The notes: generated by a model from the letters alone, not told the origin. A stretch of 64,000 nucleotides of DNA from Heterocephalus glaber (GCF_000247695.1 NW_004624742.1:7740225-7804224), one strand, 5' to 3'; positions 13,301 to 22,600 are shown, counted from the stretch's first letter. Translations and numbers: made by a program.

Positions 13301-16300
13301 AGGGCTGGGGATGTAGCTCACTGCAAAGACTGAGGTTTAATCCTCAGTACACCACACACACAAACTACACATTATCTCTTTACTCAGTATTAAACGAGAA
13401 AGTAATGTACTCTGAAAAAATAAAACTGGCCTAATAATTTCAATCAAGTCAGTTCTATCACTTGGATCACTATCATATATGTAAGACAGTCAAAAAGTGA
13501 AAATTCACACAACATAAGGAAGGAGTTGTGCAGTAGCCAAGAAAATACTGACCTATTAGCTATCTGTGTGACACAGTCTTGGGTGGAACCACTTTTTATC
13601 AGCATCTCTGCACTACTAGCACCAGAGTGTAGGCTACAGCAATCTGTCAACTAGATTATTCTAGCAGCCTCTTGGTTTTCCCACATCCACTTTTATTCCC
13701 TGTTTACTCCAAAGACAAAAGTCAATATAATTCTGGTAAAATATAAGTTAAATTCATGTCCAATGCTCAGTATCCTCCAATGGCTTTCCATCTAAGTAAA
13801 AGCAAAAGCTTTAAAATGGTTCTTAATCAGGGTTCTTAGTCAAGGGGTAATCTCCCCCACCTCAAACCCGCCAGCACAGTTTCTGAAAACATTTCTGATA
13901 GTCCTAACTAGGGGGAAGGTGCTACTGACATCAAATGCACAGAGGCCAAGGATGTTGCTAAACATTCTACAGCACACAGGATATTCCCCTACAACAACAA
14001 AAAATTACTCCAATATGACAATAGGGCCAAAGTTTGAGAAACCCTGTCCTATATGATCTGCCCCATCACCTCTTAACCTGGTCTTACTATACATGCTTAT
14101 TCATTCTACTCTAGCTATATTCGTAGAACAGAAAATGTATATACCCATTTTGGCATTTATTGCTCTCTCTGCCTACTAGAACGCTTGATCTTCCCTCGAA
14201 CTTGCATTGTTCATTATTACTTCACTTCTTTCAGGTTTTCACTCACCTGTTTGCCTGTTTTGTGTGTATGTGTGCATGTGTGTGCAGTAGTAGAGACTAA
14301 ACACACGCCTTACACTGAGCAACATCCCCGGCCCTTTTTAAATTTTTATTGTGAGACAGAGTCTCGCTAAAATGCCCAGATTGAGCACAAACTCAAGATC
14401 CTCCTGCCTCAGTCTCCCAGAGTGCTGGGATTACAGGCTATACTACCAACCCTAGCTTCTGTTGCTTTTTATATATAAGTAAATTACCTTTGATTTTTAA
14501 TACTTCCTGGCTACACCTCACCTCTCTAGACTTGTCTTCAGACTCTTCAGTAAAAATCTATTGTGGTCCAATCAGTCTTAAGTTTCTCTGAAGCATATAC
14601 TCAGCTCTGTGTTCTTGCTGTTACCTCTACCTGGAATGTGCAGAAACAATGGAAATACAACTTCCTTCCAAAAAATGTTGTGGAGGAAATCAGTATCTTA
14701 ATGTATTTTCTCCAATGCCCTCTACTTCATTTCAGTGAAAAGCTAGAAAATACAATACTAAAAATGAAGTGTTACTGTTGGCTTCATTTGGTACCTACAC
14801 ATCTTTTAGTTCCTAAAGCCTGTAATATTCTTTTTCTAGACTGCCCAAGATTTGCATCCTCATCTCCTTTAAATCTGCGCTCAAATGTCACCTTTGTTGT
14901 GAGTCCTTCTCCAGCCACCACCTTTAAAATCACAACATGTATACATACACATGTCCTCTTTCCCTGCATTATTTTTATCCCTAGTAATTATTACCTTCTA
15001 ATGGACAAGATTTACTTTTTAAATCTTATCTTCTGTATTCCTCATGCCACTATATTAAAAGCTCTATAAGGTCAGGAACGTTTTGTTCACTGCCAGTCCC
15101 AGCTCCTCAAACACTACCTAATATGCAATAGGTACTAAATAAGTATTTGTCAAATGAAGTCAAATCAAATCCCTGAAATTAAGTTTCTCATTTGTACAAT
15201 GTAGATAACTAAGACCTCGAAGTAGGGCCAGGGATGTAGCTCAGTGGTGCCACACCTGCCTGGCAAGTGCAAGGTCCTGAGTTCAATTCTCAATATCGGA
15301 AAAGAAACAAAAAAGACCTCAAAGCACGTATTTTCGAGTAGTGGTCTTTAACCAAGGTGAAGGCCAAATCATGCAGAGTGCTTTTAGTATTACATGCCCT
15401 AAAATTAAGATTCAAGAGGTCTAGGGTACAACCTGAACTGGTAACGTTGGAAAAAGCTCCCCAAGTGATTGTAATAATCATCCTCAGATGAGAATCACTA
15501 TTACAACTAAAATTAAGAGAAAAAAATAAAAGTCATACTTTTTTTTTGTAACAATGTACATTAATAAGGACATAAACTGCCCTTGCAAAATATTTCATTT
15601 CAAATCCTATCTCTAGACATGAAAGCCTATTTTCCAGTAAAGCCCTCTAGCATTCCAAATCTCTGATAAAAGCACTAGTCCTCCTCATTCCAGTTTAAAA
15701 CCCTAGACTCATATTTATTCAGCCCTCTCAATTTTCTACCCATCACTAGTTGTCTCCAAATTGTCCATCTTCTCTAGGGGAAAAAAATTTTTTTTTAATT
15801 TTTTTGAGACAGGGTCTCACTAGGTAGGCCAGGCTGGCCTCAAACTAGTGACAATCCTCCTGCCTCAGCCCCTTCCACCAACACGCCCCGTGAGAAAAAC
15901 AGTATTTTTTAAATTACTCTTACGGTTTATTTCTAGATGCCCCCCTAAAGCCTCATGTATTCATACATGGGGCTTTTGGGAGATGAATGGATCAGAGTCA
16001 TGATACTTAACAACAGATTAGTCCCCTGATGAATTTATAGCTAATTGTGATTTGGGAAGTGAAGCCTGGTTGGAAGACATAGGTCACTGGGCATGTGGCC
16101 TGAAAGGGTCTATCTCCCTCTCTTCTCCCTTGATCTATCTCTTTGCTACCGCCGGCCATGCTTTGAGCTATTTCTCCTCTGTGATGCCCCTCTGCCATAC
16201 TGTCCTGCCTTGGAAACAGCCAACTATGGCCTGAAATCTCTATAAACTATGCGCCAATATAAACATCTCCCCCTTTAACTTGCAGGTGACAGGTATTACA

Positions 16301-19300
16301 TCTCAGGGATGAGAAAGTAACTAAGACAACTGCCATCATCATCTCCCAAATATAAGGTCTTAATATCCCGATATCTAAACTTATCAAAGTTTTTTAGATA
16401 ACTTTCCAGATTCCAATCTAACTTGCAAGTTAGATGGATGCAAGTTAGTGAATGCAAATTAAAAGTCCCTTGGTCATTTATTTATGTCACTCTCCTCAAA
16501 ATTATATTCTTCAATACATACTATCTCCTATACACTGCTGAGCCTTTTTAGCCTACATAAATTTCAATTTCTCTTCATCCTTAGATATGATAAATAAAAA
16601 CTGTCTTTAAGATGGGGAAATAGGTCTAGAGAGCTCAAAGAAGCCAAATAAATATTTAAGGATTTAATCTCTGATCTATATTACTTCTAAATCTATGCTC
16701 CTATCTTTACCTATTGTCAGTTTCAAAACTCCTTACACTATAATTGAATATTACAAAGAAAAAATAATAATTTCCTTTTTAACCTTTTTAAATTGTTGTA
16801 TGCAATTTACTGTGTTATTATACTATTTAACAATGACTTAACTTTGGTAACTATCAAAATACCACCCAATCTTACTCTGCATCTCTCAGTTTTATCTGTA
16901 GTCACAAGTTTAATATCATGTTTATGTCAGTAAATAATTAGGCTTCTTCATGTGCTCTTCCAGATAGCTCTCTCTATCATCAACACATTTGAACACACTG
17001 AGAAAGATCGCCTCAAAAACAATATCAAAATGCACTACAACAGAAGCTATACAGAATTAAGCCAATAATCCACTTAATCTAAGTTACTAAACACCAAAGG
17101 CTCTGATTCAACAAAAGAACTCATCTAGTGTTGTGTAATCCATCACTTAGAATTTGGTTAGGGTCTTTGTAGTAAATTAAAAGAATAATAATTGAAATAA
17201 CAAGGACAAAAAATAACACTAATCTGAATAACTCCTAGCTTTTTCTAATCCCAAAGGCCCAGTTAGACAGTATGAGAACATTAACACTGAGGGAGCCAAA
17301 ACAATTTCTGAAATAAGGTGGGACTGGGTTTTTACATAGATGTTTTATTTTTATGAATTTAAAAAACTGAAATGCAATCCCTCCCTCAACAAATTTAAGA
17401 AAAAAATCAAAGTAGACACTTACCATTAAAGCCCTGATAAGCATTCCTGCAAGCAGAGTGTGTATAATCTATAAAGACAGTCAACAGAAAGGAATTAGTG
17501 CATTATTAGCAAAAATCCAAAATTATACACTCATATATTCAAAAACAAACACAATTTTTAGATGCTATTAACTATATTACCTGCAAAATTAGGATACAAA
17601 TAATTACCCATACCCATTTGAGAAATACCCATATATTCAAAAACAAACACAATCTTTAGATGCCACTAACTCAATTACCTGCAAAATTAGGATACAAATA
17701 ATTACTAATATCCATTTGGGAAAACATCTCTCCTTCAATACCTCCCCAAATGGCATGTTCATCATCCAAATTATGACAATGTAATAATCAAGTTTGTAAC
17801 ACCTGATATGTACCTGCTAAGAGGGGATCCAGTACTAATTTATACTGAGTAGTAGAAAGGAGATAGGTGAAAAATATGTATCAAATGCAAAAAACACACA
17901 TCTGAGAATTGATTCTATGTAATACAAATTTTTTTCAAAGTTAATACTTCTTTTTTTTTGTTACCGGGGATAAAACTCAGGACCTTGTGCTCAAAGTTAG
18001 TATTTCTTTATCACTTAATTTGCTCTCCAAAGATTTCAAAATTTTATCTGAGAAATGTAAATGCATATATGTATATGAGTGTGTCATATCCATCCAGGAT
18101 GTGGCACCACCAAAAAGATGTGCCAATTTCCTTGTCAAAATTTAACAATGTTAAATCCCTTGATTAATACCGAAAGAATGGAATTTAATACAACAGTCAT
18201 TTGGATACAACAGAACCCTGCTACCCTACACAAGACTGGATTCAGATACATTGTTAGTCAAATTCCATCTTCCATTAAGCAGTAGTGGCTTAGCTTGGTA
18301 GTGAGGGGGGAATATTTCACCTCTAACATAGTTTATAAGTGCAGGCATATGGTGATAATAAAAAGCAAACATACTAAGTTTTATTATTCTTTTTCAATTC
18401 GCTACAGAAAATGGATTGCTTTATTGCTCCCATTGTTCCCTCATCACCACCTTGGCAGCCTCTGCTGAACCTCGTGCACTGGTAATGTCAACAAACTTTA
18501 GCTTGATTACAAGAATAAATATTTTTATCTCCAATCTCAACTGTGGCTAACTTCAAAGCCTCATAGTGTAAAGGTGTCTATATCAAAATGAGTCCAAGTC
18601 CCACTAAAACAAAAACACCGTAGTATGCTGCTCTAAGAGCTAATTTCCTATTTCAAAGTAACTGAAAAGTATCCACAAAAGGGTTATTGTCCCCTTTCAT
18701 ATACTTATACTTGGAAGTTTTAACTCTTTGTAGTATGAAATCAAATCAAAAATCAAAAGCTCATTCTTTAAGACTCACGCTAAGATCACACCTCATTCTG
18801 TTAAGAGATCCTTTTTTGGTGAGGTTAGAGTCTTACAACTACTTAGTGAGCTGGTTTTATCTAGAAATGTCCAGTTATTGAGGATTAAACCCAGTTTAAT
18901 CGTACAAGCTCTTTCCCATGCCTCCCTAACGCTGTTACTACATACTACTTTTACCTGGATATTAATTCCCATCAAAGCTGGGCAAGATTTGAAGGCAACC
19001 AAATTAGTGCTACATTGTGACCCTGTAAATGCGGTTTAAAGAAGTAGGGTCAAAGACGATTCAAAGATATTGTTAAAATTCCATTTAATCAGTAAGCCCA
19101 ACAAAGGCTACCGTGTACGTGAAGGGCATCTGATGTTTGCTGTGCCAGAATTCTAAGTCCTATCCATACAACCCCCCCCATTACTTTGGTTCACAGAATA
19201 ATCGCAAGTCAGATATTTAAAACTAGATAATTTTGGTGAATAAAAGAGCCCAACTTACCAACAACAACAACAACAACAAAAACTTTGCTTTTCATTCTGT

Positions 19301-19798
19301 ATCAACAGCTACTTATACATATAACACTTAATAAAGACTCCCTTTAAACTTGTCTTTGCGCTAAGACAACCAGAAACATTATCACCGTGAGTGAATAAGC
19401 CTCTGGAAATTCTGTTTAGCCAGAAGTCACTCGGGGTTGAGGATGAACCGAACGGACCATCTGGGTCGCTGCCCCGTGAGAAGAATGCGCGAAGAGCCGG
19501 GTACCAGGGCGAGTCCGGGGCCGGAGCTCGAAGGCATGCGAGCTCTGAGCGCGCCCTTCCCAGAACCTGAGCCCGCCCGGACCTCCCAGGCGCCTACCGA
19601 ACCGAACCCGAATGCGCCGGTCCGCCGGGAAGCCGGCTACGTGCGCTGGGCCCGCGGCGGCCGGGCAGCCTCAGGGCCCACAGAACAAAGCCCACACGGC
19701 CATTTTGAGACTGCACACAGACCCCCGGTGCAGGCCACCCGCCTCCCGCCCACCGCGGAGGCCGGCCAGAAGCGGCGCTTACCGTCCTCGAAGTCCAT
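4146..19798 (-). CDS. ZNF326: ZNF326 (zinc finger protein 326), 5' six coding exons of a gene that runs off the left edge
   Basis: Six GT-AG exons splice into one open frame (16+45+36+112+406+199 nt; 271 codons plus one base). The product starts [20 protein letters not shown] and closely matches the N-terminal part of ZNF326 as I recall it. Visible parts are a Tyr/Gly/Ser-rich region at about residues 20-195 with two MDRDYGxGSYGG repeats, a GRGRGRG stretch at 199-205, and a bipartite basic nuclear-localisation region (KRK at 238-240, KKPK at 254-257). Known for the family: a nuclear RNA-binding protein of the DBIRD complex with CCAR2, which links RNA polymerase II elongation to exon choice in A/T-rich regions. 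The AKAP95-type zinc fingers and acidic C-terminus (full protein about 580 aa) are not in this window. No stop, frameshift or lost splice site is seen, so the gene looks functional. Confidence 0.96.
4345..6668 (-). other. ZNF326: ZNF326 intron 5
   Basis: A 2.3-kb intron almost free of recognisable SINEs or L1, unusual for this window. AT-rich; no additional exon with good borders and frame was seen. Confidence 0.7.
6669..7074 (-). CDS. ZNF326: ZNF326 coding exon 5 (residues 70-205)
   Basis: This is the largest exon here (406 nt, phase 2 to 0). It opens with codons for [10 protein letters not shown] after completing an Arg codon. It encodes most of the Ser/Tyr/Gly/Arg-rich low-complexity region and ends in S-T-G-R-G-R-G-R-G, an RGG-like stretch of the kind used in RNA or protein contacts. 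The acceptor is CAACTTTTCCAG with a strong pyrimidine tract; the donor is GTAAGTAC. The open frame continues past both borders into intron, but the splice signals and the family sequence fix the ends. Confidence 0.95.
7075..9178 (-). other. ZNF326: ZNF326 intron 4
   Basis: A 2.1-kb AT-rich intron without recognisable SINE or L1 copies. It contains a repeated A/T run around 8900-8950. Confidence 0.7.
9179..9290 (-). CDS. ZNF326: ZNF326 coding exon 4 (residues 33-69)
   Basis: A 112-nt exon encodes the second [13 protein letters not shown] repeat, then [15 protein letters not shown], and a five-glycine run near the end. The acceptor is CTCTTATAG and the donor is GTAAATTG. It enters in phase 1 and leaves in phase 2. 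The preceding intron (9291-9384) is only 94 nt. Confidence 0.94.
9291..9384 (-). other. ZNF326: ZNF326 intron 3 (94 nt)
   Basis: A very short intron with a weak donor (GTCTGA) and an acceptor with a long T-rich tract (TTTTTTTCTTTTTAAACTC). Near the minimum practical size. Confidence 0.85.
9385..9420 (-). CDS. ZNF326: ZNF326 coding exon 3 (residues 21-32), 36-nt micro-exon
   Basis: This exon encodes [12 protein letters not shown] plus one base. The acceptor ends TCTCTTTTAG. The donor is GTCTGA, a poor match to consensus. It is symmetric (phase 1-1), so it can be skipped in frame. It differs at 5 of 36 positions from the first 36 bases of exon 4, only 94 bp further along the transcript, so it looks like an internal exon duplication. 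The recalled human protein also has both repeats, so the duplication predates rodents. Confidence 0.9.
9421..10711 (-). other. ZNF326: ZNF326 intron 2, proximal unique part
   Basis: AT-rich sequence; nothing beyond intron recognised. Confidence 0.6.
10712..10785 (-). repeat. ID SINE (first of an adjacent pair)
   Basis: GGTACCGGGGATCGAACTCA through CACTGAGCTAAATCCCTGG, the complement of a full ID body. It abuts a second ID in the same orientation. Confidence 0.9.
10789..10886 (-). repeat. ID SINE (second of an adjacent pair)
   Basis: A 20-plus T run (the reverse A tail), then GGTACCGGGGATCGAAGACA and CCACTGAGCTAAATCCCCCA. It has probably inserted at the end of, or into the tail of, the neighbouring copy. 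Confidence 0.9.
10887..12056 (-). other. ZNF326: ZNF326 intron 2, mostly unique sequence with an ID 3' remnant
   Basis: No exon seen. At 11748-11782, GATCCCTGGTACCAAAAAAA runs into an (AAT)n tract. This is the 3' end of an ID SINE whose tail has become a small microsatellite. Confidence 0.6.
12057..12252 (+). repeat. B1-ID composite SINE (dimer)
   Basis: A diverged B1 left half (CAGCACTCTAGGAAAATGAG, GTCAACTTGGCAAGGCCCTG) is joined through an A-rich linker to an ID-like right half (GAGAGGTAACTCAGTTGTGA, TTAATCCTCAGTACTGCC). Confidence 0.8.
12487..12575 (-). repeat. ID SINE
   Basis: GGTACTGGGGATCGAACTTG to CACTGAACTAAATCCCCAGG, flanked by GTTCAGCTA repeats (TTAGTTCAGCTA / CTGTTCAGCTA). Confidence 0.9.
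12660..12720 (+). repeat. MIR fragment
   Basis: TAGCATTTATTGAGCACTTA and TATGTTAGGTATTGTACAG match the MIR core. Confidence 0.6.
12797..12838 (+). repeat. ID SINE, 3' half only
   Basis: GGCAAGGTCCTGAGTTCGAT and CCCAGTACC plus an A tail; the 5' half is missing. Confidence 0.75.
13028..13147 (-). repeat. B1 SINE
   Basis: GAGATAGGGTCTTATTATTT, then GCCTCCATAGTGCTGAGATT and ACAGGTCTGTGCCACTACAC. Confidence 0.8.
13172..13358 (+). repeat. B1-ID composite SINE
   Basis: ACCTGTAATCACAGCACTTT begins the B1 part. The ID part is GGGCTGGGGATGTAGCTCAC followed by TTTAATCCTCAGTAC. Confidence 0.85.
13828..14045 (+). mobile_element. MER20 (hAT-Charlie non-autonomous DNA transposon)
   Basis: It matches MER20 from memory over its length: CAGGGTTCTTAGTCAAGGGG at the start, GGTGCTACTGACATCAAATG, AGGCCAAGGATGTTGCTAAA, and a GTTTGAGAAACCCTG end. 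Confidence 0.8.
14283..14455 (-). repeat. B1-ID composite SINE
   Basis: A degenerate ID part (CACTGAGCAACATCCCCGGC) precedes a B1 part (GAGACAGAGTCTCGCTAAAA, GCCTCAGTCTCCCAGAGTGC). Confidence 0.8.
14456..15224 (-). other. ZNF326: ZNF326 intron 2, unique part
   Basis: A 168-codon plus-strand open frame lies at 14563-15069 but has no recognised similarity and lies antisense in the intron. Nothing else seen. Confidence 0.5.
15225..15305 (+). repeat. ID SINE
   Basis: GGGCCAGGGATGTAGCTCAG, CAAGTGCAAGGTCCTGAGTT, then a diverged 3' end. Confidence 0.85.
15790..15893 (-). repeat. B1 SINE
   Basis: GAGACAGGGTCTCACTAGGT, GGCCAGGCTGGCCTCAAACT and CTCCTGCCTCAGCCCC. Confidence 0.85.
15914..16328 (+). 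repeat. Degenerate solo LTR of ERVL-MaLR type
   Basis: It has the MaLR LTR layout: GGTTTATTTCTAGATGCCCC near the start, a Pro/Cys-like CT-rich centre, TGAAATCTCTATAAACTAT (start of the polyadenylation region), CAATATAAACATCTCCCCCT, and a GTAACTAAGACA end. Confidence 0.65.
16329..17423 (-). other. ZNF326: ZNF326 intron 2, distal unique part
   Basis: AT-rich; no repeat or exon recognised up to the exon 2 donor. Confidence 0.55.
17424..17468 (-). CDS. ZNF326: ZNF326 coding exon 2 (residues 6-20)
   Basis: A 45-nt exon encodes [15 protein letters not shown] plus one base. The acceptor has a good pyrimidine tract ending CTTTATAG and a branch-like CACTAAT; the donor is GTAAGTG. It is symmetric (phase 1-1), so skipping would remove exactly 15 residues in frame. 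Position 15 is Ala, where I recall Thr in human. A 98-bp tandem duplication lies just upstream of its acceptor. Confidence 0.93.
17533..17728 (+). repeat. 98-bp tandem duplication in ZNF326 intron 1
   Basis: Two head-to-tail copies with period 98 start at 17533 and 17631. Both contain ATATATTCAAAAACAAACAC, GATGC(T/C)A, ACCTGCAAAATTAGGATACA and AATAATTAC. About ten differences, so not recent. Confidence 0.9.
17949..17990 (-). repeat. ID SINE, 3' third only, with target-site duplication
   Basis: T run, GTTACCGGGGATAAAACTCA and GGACCTTGTGCT, flanked by CAAAGTTAATACTTCTT on the left and CAAAGTTAGTATTTCTT on the right. Confidence 0.8.
18009..19258 (-). other. ZNF326: ZNF326 intron 1, unique part
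   Basis: Nothing recognised beyond intron. Short frames on both strands have no known similarity. Confidence 0.5.
19259..19280 (+). repeat. (CAA)n microsatellite
   Basis: About seven CAA units. Confidence 0.9.
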
Positions 19799-20180
19799 GG
19801 TGAAGGCTCAAGGCTGATGGCCGCGGCGGTGCTGAGCTGAGCCCTAGCCAGAGACAAGAACCCGAAAGCTACGACCCCACACGAGCAATCCGCGCGACCG
19901 AGTGCAGAGCCGCCGGCCGGGAACCCACAGGCCACAGCGACGCTAGGGGCGGGGCCGGCCAGGCGCCACAGCGCAGCCTATCATTGGCTGGCGCGAGGTG
20001 GTGGGTGGGCCCACGCGTGGGGGCGGGAAGCAGGTACGCTGTCACGCTAGCGGGTGCTGACCCTCTGGAGCCGCCCAGGAGACAGAGGTTAAAAGAGAGC
20101 GCCGAAGAGCGGCCAGGACTGTGGGAAAGGGAGCTGAGCTTGCTGCAAGTTTTGCTGTACCCGCCCCGCCATGTTTGAAC
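19430..20180. promoter_or_regulatory. ZNF326: CpG-island promoter of ZNF326
   Basis: This is a sharp rise in G+C and CpG in an otherwise AT-rich window, spanning exon 1. It has no TATA box. A GC box (GGGGCGGGG) lies at 19946-19954, a second GC-box-like site at 20019-20027, and ATTGG at 19983-19987 (a CCAAT box on the minus strand, about 185 bp from the ATG). This fits a broadly expressed housekeeping promoter with dispersed starts. The exact start site cannot be read from sequence; a 5'UTR of roughly 100-150 nt in 19799-19940 is likely. Confidence 0.85.
19783..19798 (-). CDS. ZNF326: ZNF326 coding exon 1 (start codon, residues 1-5 plus one base)
   Basis: The start codon occupies 19796-19798 on the minus strand in a strong Kozak context (CACCATGG). 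It is followed by codons for M-D-F-E-D and one base of codon 6, then the donor GTAAGC. The exon lies in the CpG island, with about 130 bases of GC-rich 5'UTR-like sequence upstream. It ends in phase 1. A 16-nt coding part is too short to find by open frame alone; it is supported by the join to exon 2, which restores the known N-terminus. Confidence 0.93.
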
Positions 20181-20284
20181 CTGGCAAGAGCGAATGCATC
20201 TGCTTGGAATACCTTCCTTCTGCCCGAAGTAATGACCATGTGCCGACTTCTTGCTTTCTATTGGCCACTGCTCAGAAAAAAATT

Positions 20285-20290
20285 GTAAGT
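20285..20290 (+). promoter_or_regulatory. Consensus 5' splice site facing away from ZNF326 (possible divergent transcript)
   Basis: GTAAGT preceded by ATT lies on the plus strand 0.3-0.5 kb from the CpG-island promoter. Bidirectional CpG promoters commonly make divergent noncoding RNAs, and a strong early 5' splice site stabilises them. No matching exon 2 can be assigned. The short upstream frame beginning at 20171 has no recognised similarity. Confidence 0.35.
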
Positions 20291-20499
20291 ACTTATGGAG
20301 TTACTGCCTCGGAGACACAGAAGTCTGGGACGTGCAGGGAACAGACTGCAAAATAGAAAACAATTACGGGAATGACCAAAGCCAGGCTGTTAGACAATTC
20401 TTGATTTTAAGGTGCAAATAAAGTTTTTTGTAAAAGTTTGCACTTGGGAAAGATCTATGGCAGGAGTCCTACAGAACTTGAAGGATGATCTCGCCTGCA

Positions 20500-20527
20500 A
20501 CACACACACACACACACGCACACGCAC
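20500..20527 (+). repeat. (CA)n microsatellite with CG interruptions
   Basis: ACACACACACACACACGC pattern upstream of ZNF326. Confidence 0.9.
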
Positions 20528-20532
20528 ATTGT

Positions 20533-20785
20533 TTTATTGCCAGTTTGAAAATAGTTGGGCACAGAAGCAAAGATACTCATCCACGGGGCAGTATAGAAAA
20601 AGACAACTGTTTTGGTCATTCTGATCCTGGAGTAGCTTGAACCAGCGTTCAAAACCAGAACAAATAGTGGCAGCAATGTGTTGATCACCAGACAGGTAAC
20701 CACGAATCGAACTATCTGATCTTCTTCAGTGTCCAACCAGTTGCTAGAACCAAGTTCCAAGGAAGCAGCTTCTGGAAGTTGAACT
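20533..20785 (-). other. Exon-like unassigned segment upstream of ZNF326
   Basis: On the minus strand a good 3' splice-like signal (TAGTTTTCTTCTAG) is followed by about 250 bp of balanced base composition. It contains an open stretch reading L-P-E-A-A-S-L-E-L-G-S-S-N-W-L-D-T-E-E-D-Q-I-V-R-F, and a GCAATAAAAC polyadenylation-like site at its end. It lies between two (CA)n tracts. The frame changes needed for a coherent reading and the lack of a recognised family suggest a processed pseudogene or remnant of a gene 3' end rather than an active exon. Confidence 0.35.
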
Positions 20786-20798
20786 AGAAGAAAACTAA

Positions 20799-20801
<3 letters not shown>

Positions 20802-20848
<47 letters not shown>
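20802..20848 (+). repeat. (TG)n microsatellite
   Basis: An uninterrupted TG run of about 23 units. Confidence 0.95.
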
Positions 20849-20849
<1 letters not shown>

Positions 20850-21419
20850 TTATTACTGTAGCCTCAAATCTGGGCATGGCCTTGTTTCCTCTTCATCATT
20901 TTCCTTCTCCACCCTGATTGACTCACCTGTTCTCCACCCTTTTCTTGTTTCCTTCTTTTTTGCCCCTCCTGTACATGTTTCCTATTAACCTAAGTTGAAC
21001 ACATTGAAAATTGGACTCATAATTTCCCTCCTCAAACCTGTTCATCCTCCTGTATTCGTTCATCTGTTAGTGACATCATGAGCAACAACCCACAAATCTC
21101 AGGCAAAAGGCTGCAGTCATGAAGGGAAGACTCAGCCCTCCTCCAGCCTCACACCCTCAAACCATACTGAAATATTACATCTGTTTATTACCTTGTAAAA
21201 TTGCTTGAACCTGCCCCCTCTGTATTGCCACCACCATTACCTGAGTTAAGACTCATTACTGCGCTGCAAAACTAGTACCTTAACTTCATAATTAATTTCT
21301 CTGTCCTTCAGCCTTCCCAGTTCTCAGCCTCCCCAGGGCTGTAATGATCTAAATCGAATCCAAACATGTTGTCATGCATCTCTAGCATGGTCTCTTAAGT
21401 CTAGTCAAAACTCCTTCAC
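20849..21419. other. Intergenic, nothing recognised
   Basis: CT-rich unique sequence upstream of ZNF326 without clear repeats or exons. Confidence 0.5.
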
Positions 21420-21610
21420 CTAGCTGGGAGTGTTAGTGCTCACCTGTACTCCCGCTGGGAGGCTGAGGCAGGAGGATCACAAGTTCAAGCCCAGCCTGGG
21501 CAACTTAGTAACTTAGCAAGAGCTGTCTCAGTTTTTTTAGAAAATTAAAAAGTGTTGGGGATGCAGCTCAATGTGAAGGCCATGGGTTCAATTCCCAGTA
21601 ATGCAAACAA
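21420..21610 (+). repeat. B1-ID composite SINE
   Basis: GGGAGGCTGAGGCAGGAGGA and AGCCCAGCCTGGGCAACTTA, then TGTTGGGGATGCAGCTCAAT and GGGTTCAATTCCCAGTAATG. Confidence 0.9.
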
Positions 21611-21629
21611 GTAAAGTCCTTTTTTTACA

Positions 21630-21757
21630 TTGGGGGGGGGCACATGGAGACAGGGTCTTGCTATATAGACCAGGCTGGCCTTGAACTCATGGTAATCCTC
21701 CTGCCTTAGCCTCCCAAGTGCTGGGATTGCAGGGGCATGGGCCACCACACCTGGCAA
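21630..21757 (-). repeat. B1 SINE
   Basis: GAGACAGGGTCTTGCTATAT, GCCTCCCAAGTGCTGGGATT and CCACCACACCTGGC. Confidence 0.9.
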
Positions 21758-22089
21758 AGCCTTCTTAACCCTGAGCACGTGCAGCAGAATTTGGCCACTG
21801 TCTGACCTCAGCCATTTTCCTGCATTTCCCCTCTTTCTCTCTCCCACACTTTTGATTAGATCACTAATCAGATCACACTTAAGTAGATCACACTTTTGAT
21901 TGGTCCTTGGCTACTGGCTTCCAAAACATCCCTGTATTTTTGTTTGTTTTGTTGTTTTTTGTAGGTTTTTTTATGCTACTGAACTTTTACTTATATCATC
22001 CCTTCTACTTAGAATAACACCTGGTTAACCCAACATAGCCCCAAAACACAACTCAAGATGTACTTTTTCTAGGAAACATTCCCAGATGT

Positions 22090-22255
22090 TATCCCCATCC
22101 CCCAGGCCAGGATTTCAAATATTACAATGCATGGGATTCACCTAGGGACCTGTTAGGACAGGTTCATGTTCAGCCAGCCAGGGGTAAGACCAGAGGGTGT
22201 GCCTTTCTAACAAATCTTGAGGAGAGGCTGCTGCTGCTGGTGGAAGCATACCCAG
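22090..22255 (+). mobile_element. Old hAT-Charlie-like DNA transposon fragment
   Basis: GGATTCACCTAGGGACCTGT, TTTCTAACAAATCTTGAGGA and GCTGCTGCTGCTGGTGG resemble the MER5-like group. Confidence 0.5.
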
Positions 22256-22542
22256 TGGCGCAAGGCTTTAGGCCCTATCACAGCACTGGCTCCTGTGCAC
22301 TGAGTATTCCTCTCATGCTCTCCACATTTAAGACTCTTTGCAATTGGAATAAAGTCTTTATATTCTTAGTGCCAGGCACATATGTATACTAAGTAAAACT
22401 GGGTTCTCCTTCAAAGTTTTTAACTTTACTTATCACCTCCCCGCTCAATTCCAGGTAAAGAAATGATCTTATAACCTGAGGTCTCAGAACCTGGCATGAC
22501 TGGAAGGAAATAAACACTGGGTCACTATCTTTTGTTCCACAT

Positions 22543-22547
<5 letters not shown>

Positions 22548-22600
<53 letters not shown>
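22548..22600 (+). repeat. (TC)n microsatellite
   Basis: About 26 TC units, followed by a short CA-rich stretch. Confidence 0.95.

Noticed and set aside
14563..15069. 168-codon plus-strand open frame in ZNF326 intron 2
   Set aside because: Antisense in an intron, low-complexity composition, no recognisable domain.
19437..19817. 126-codon plus-strand frame over exon 1
   Set aside because: GC-rich CpG island gives long stop-free frames by chance; it is antisense to the start of ZNF326.
20455..20877. 140-codon frame with Thr-His and Cys-Val runs
   Set aside because: The ends are translated (TG)n/(CA)n microsatellites. Only the middle block is worth a look, and it is listed separately.
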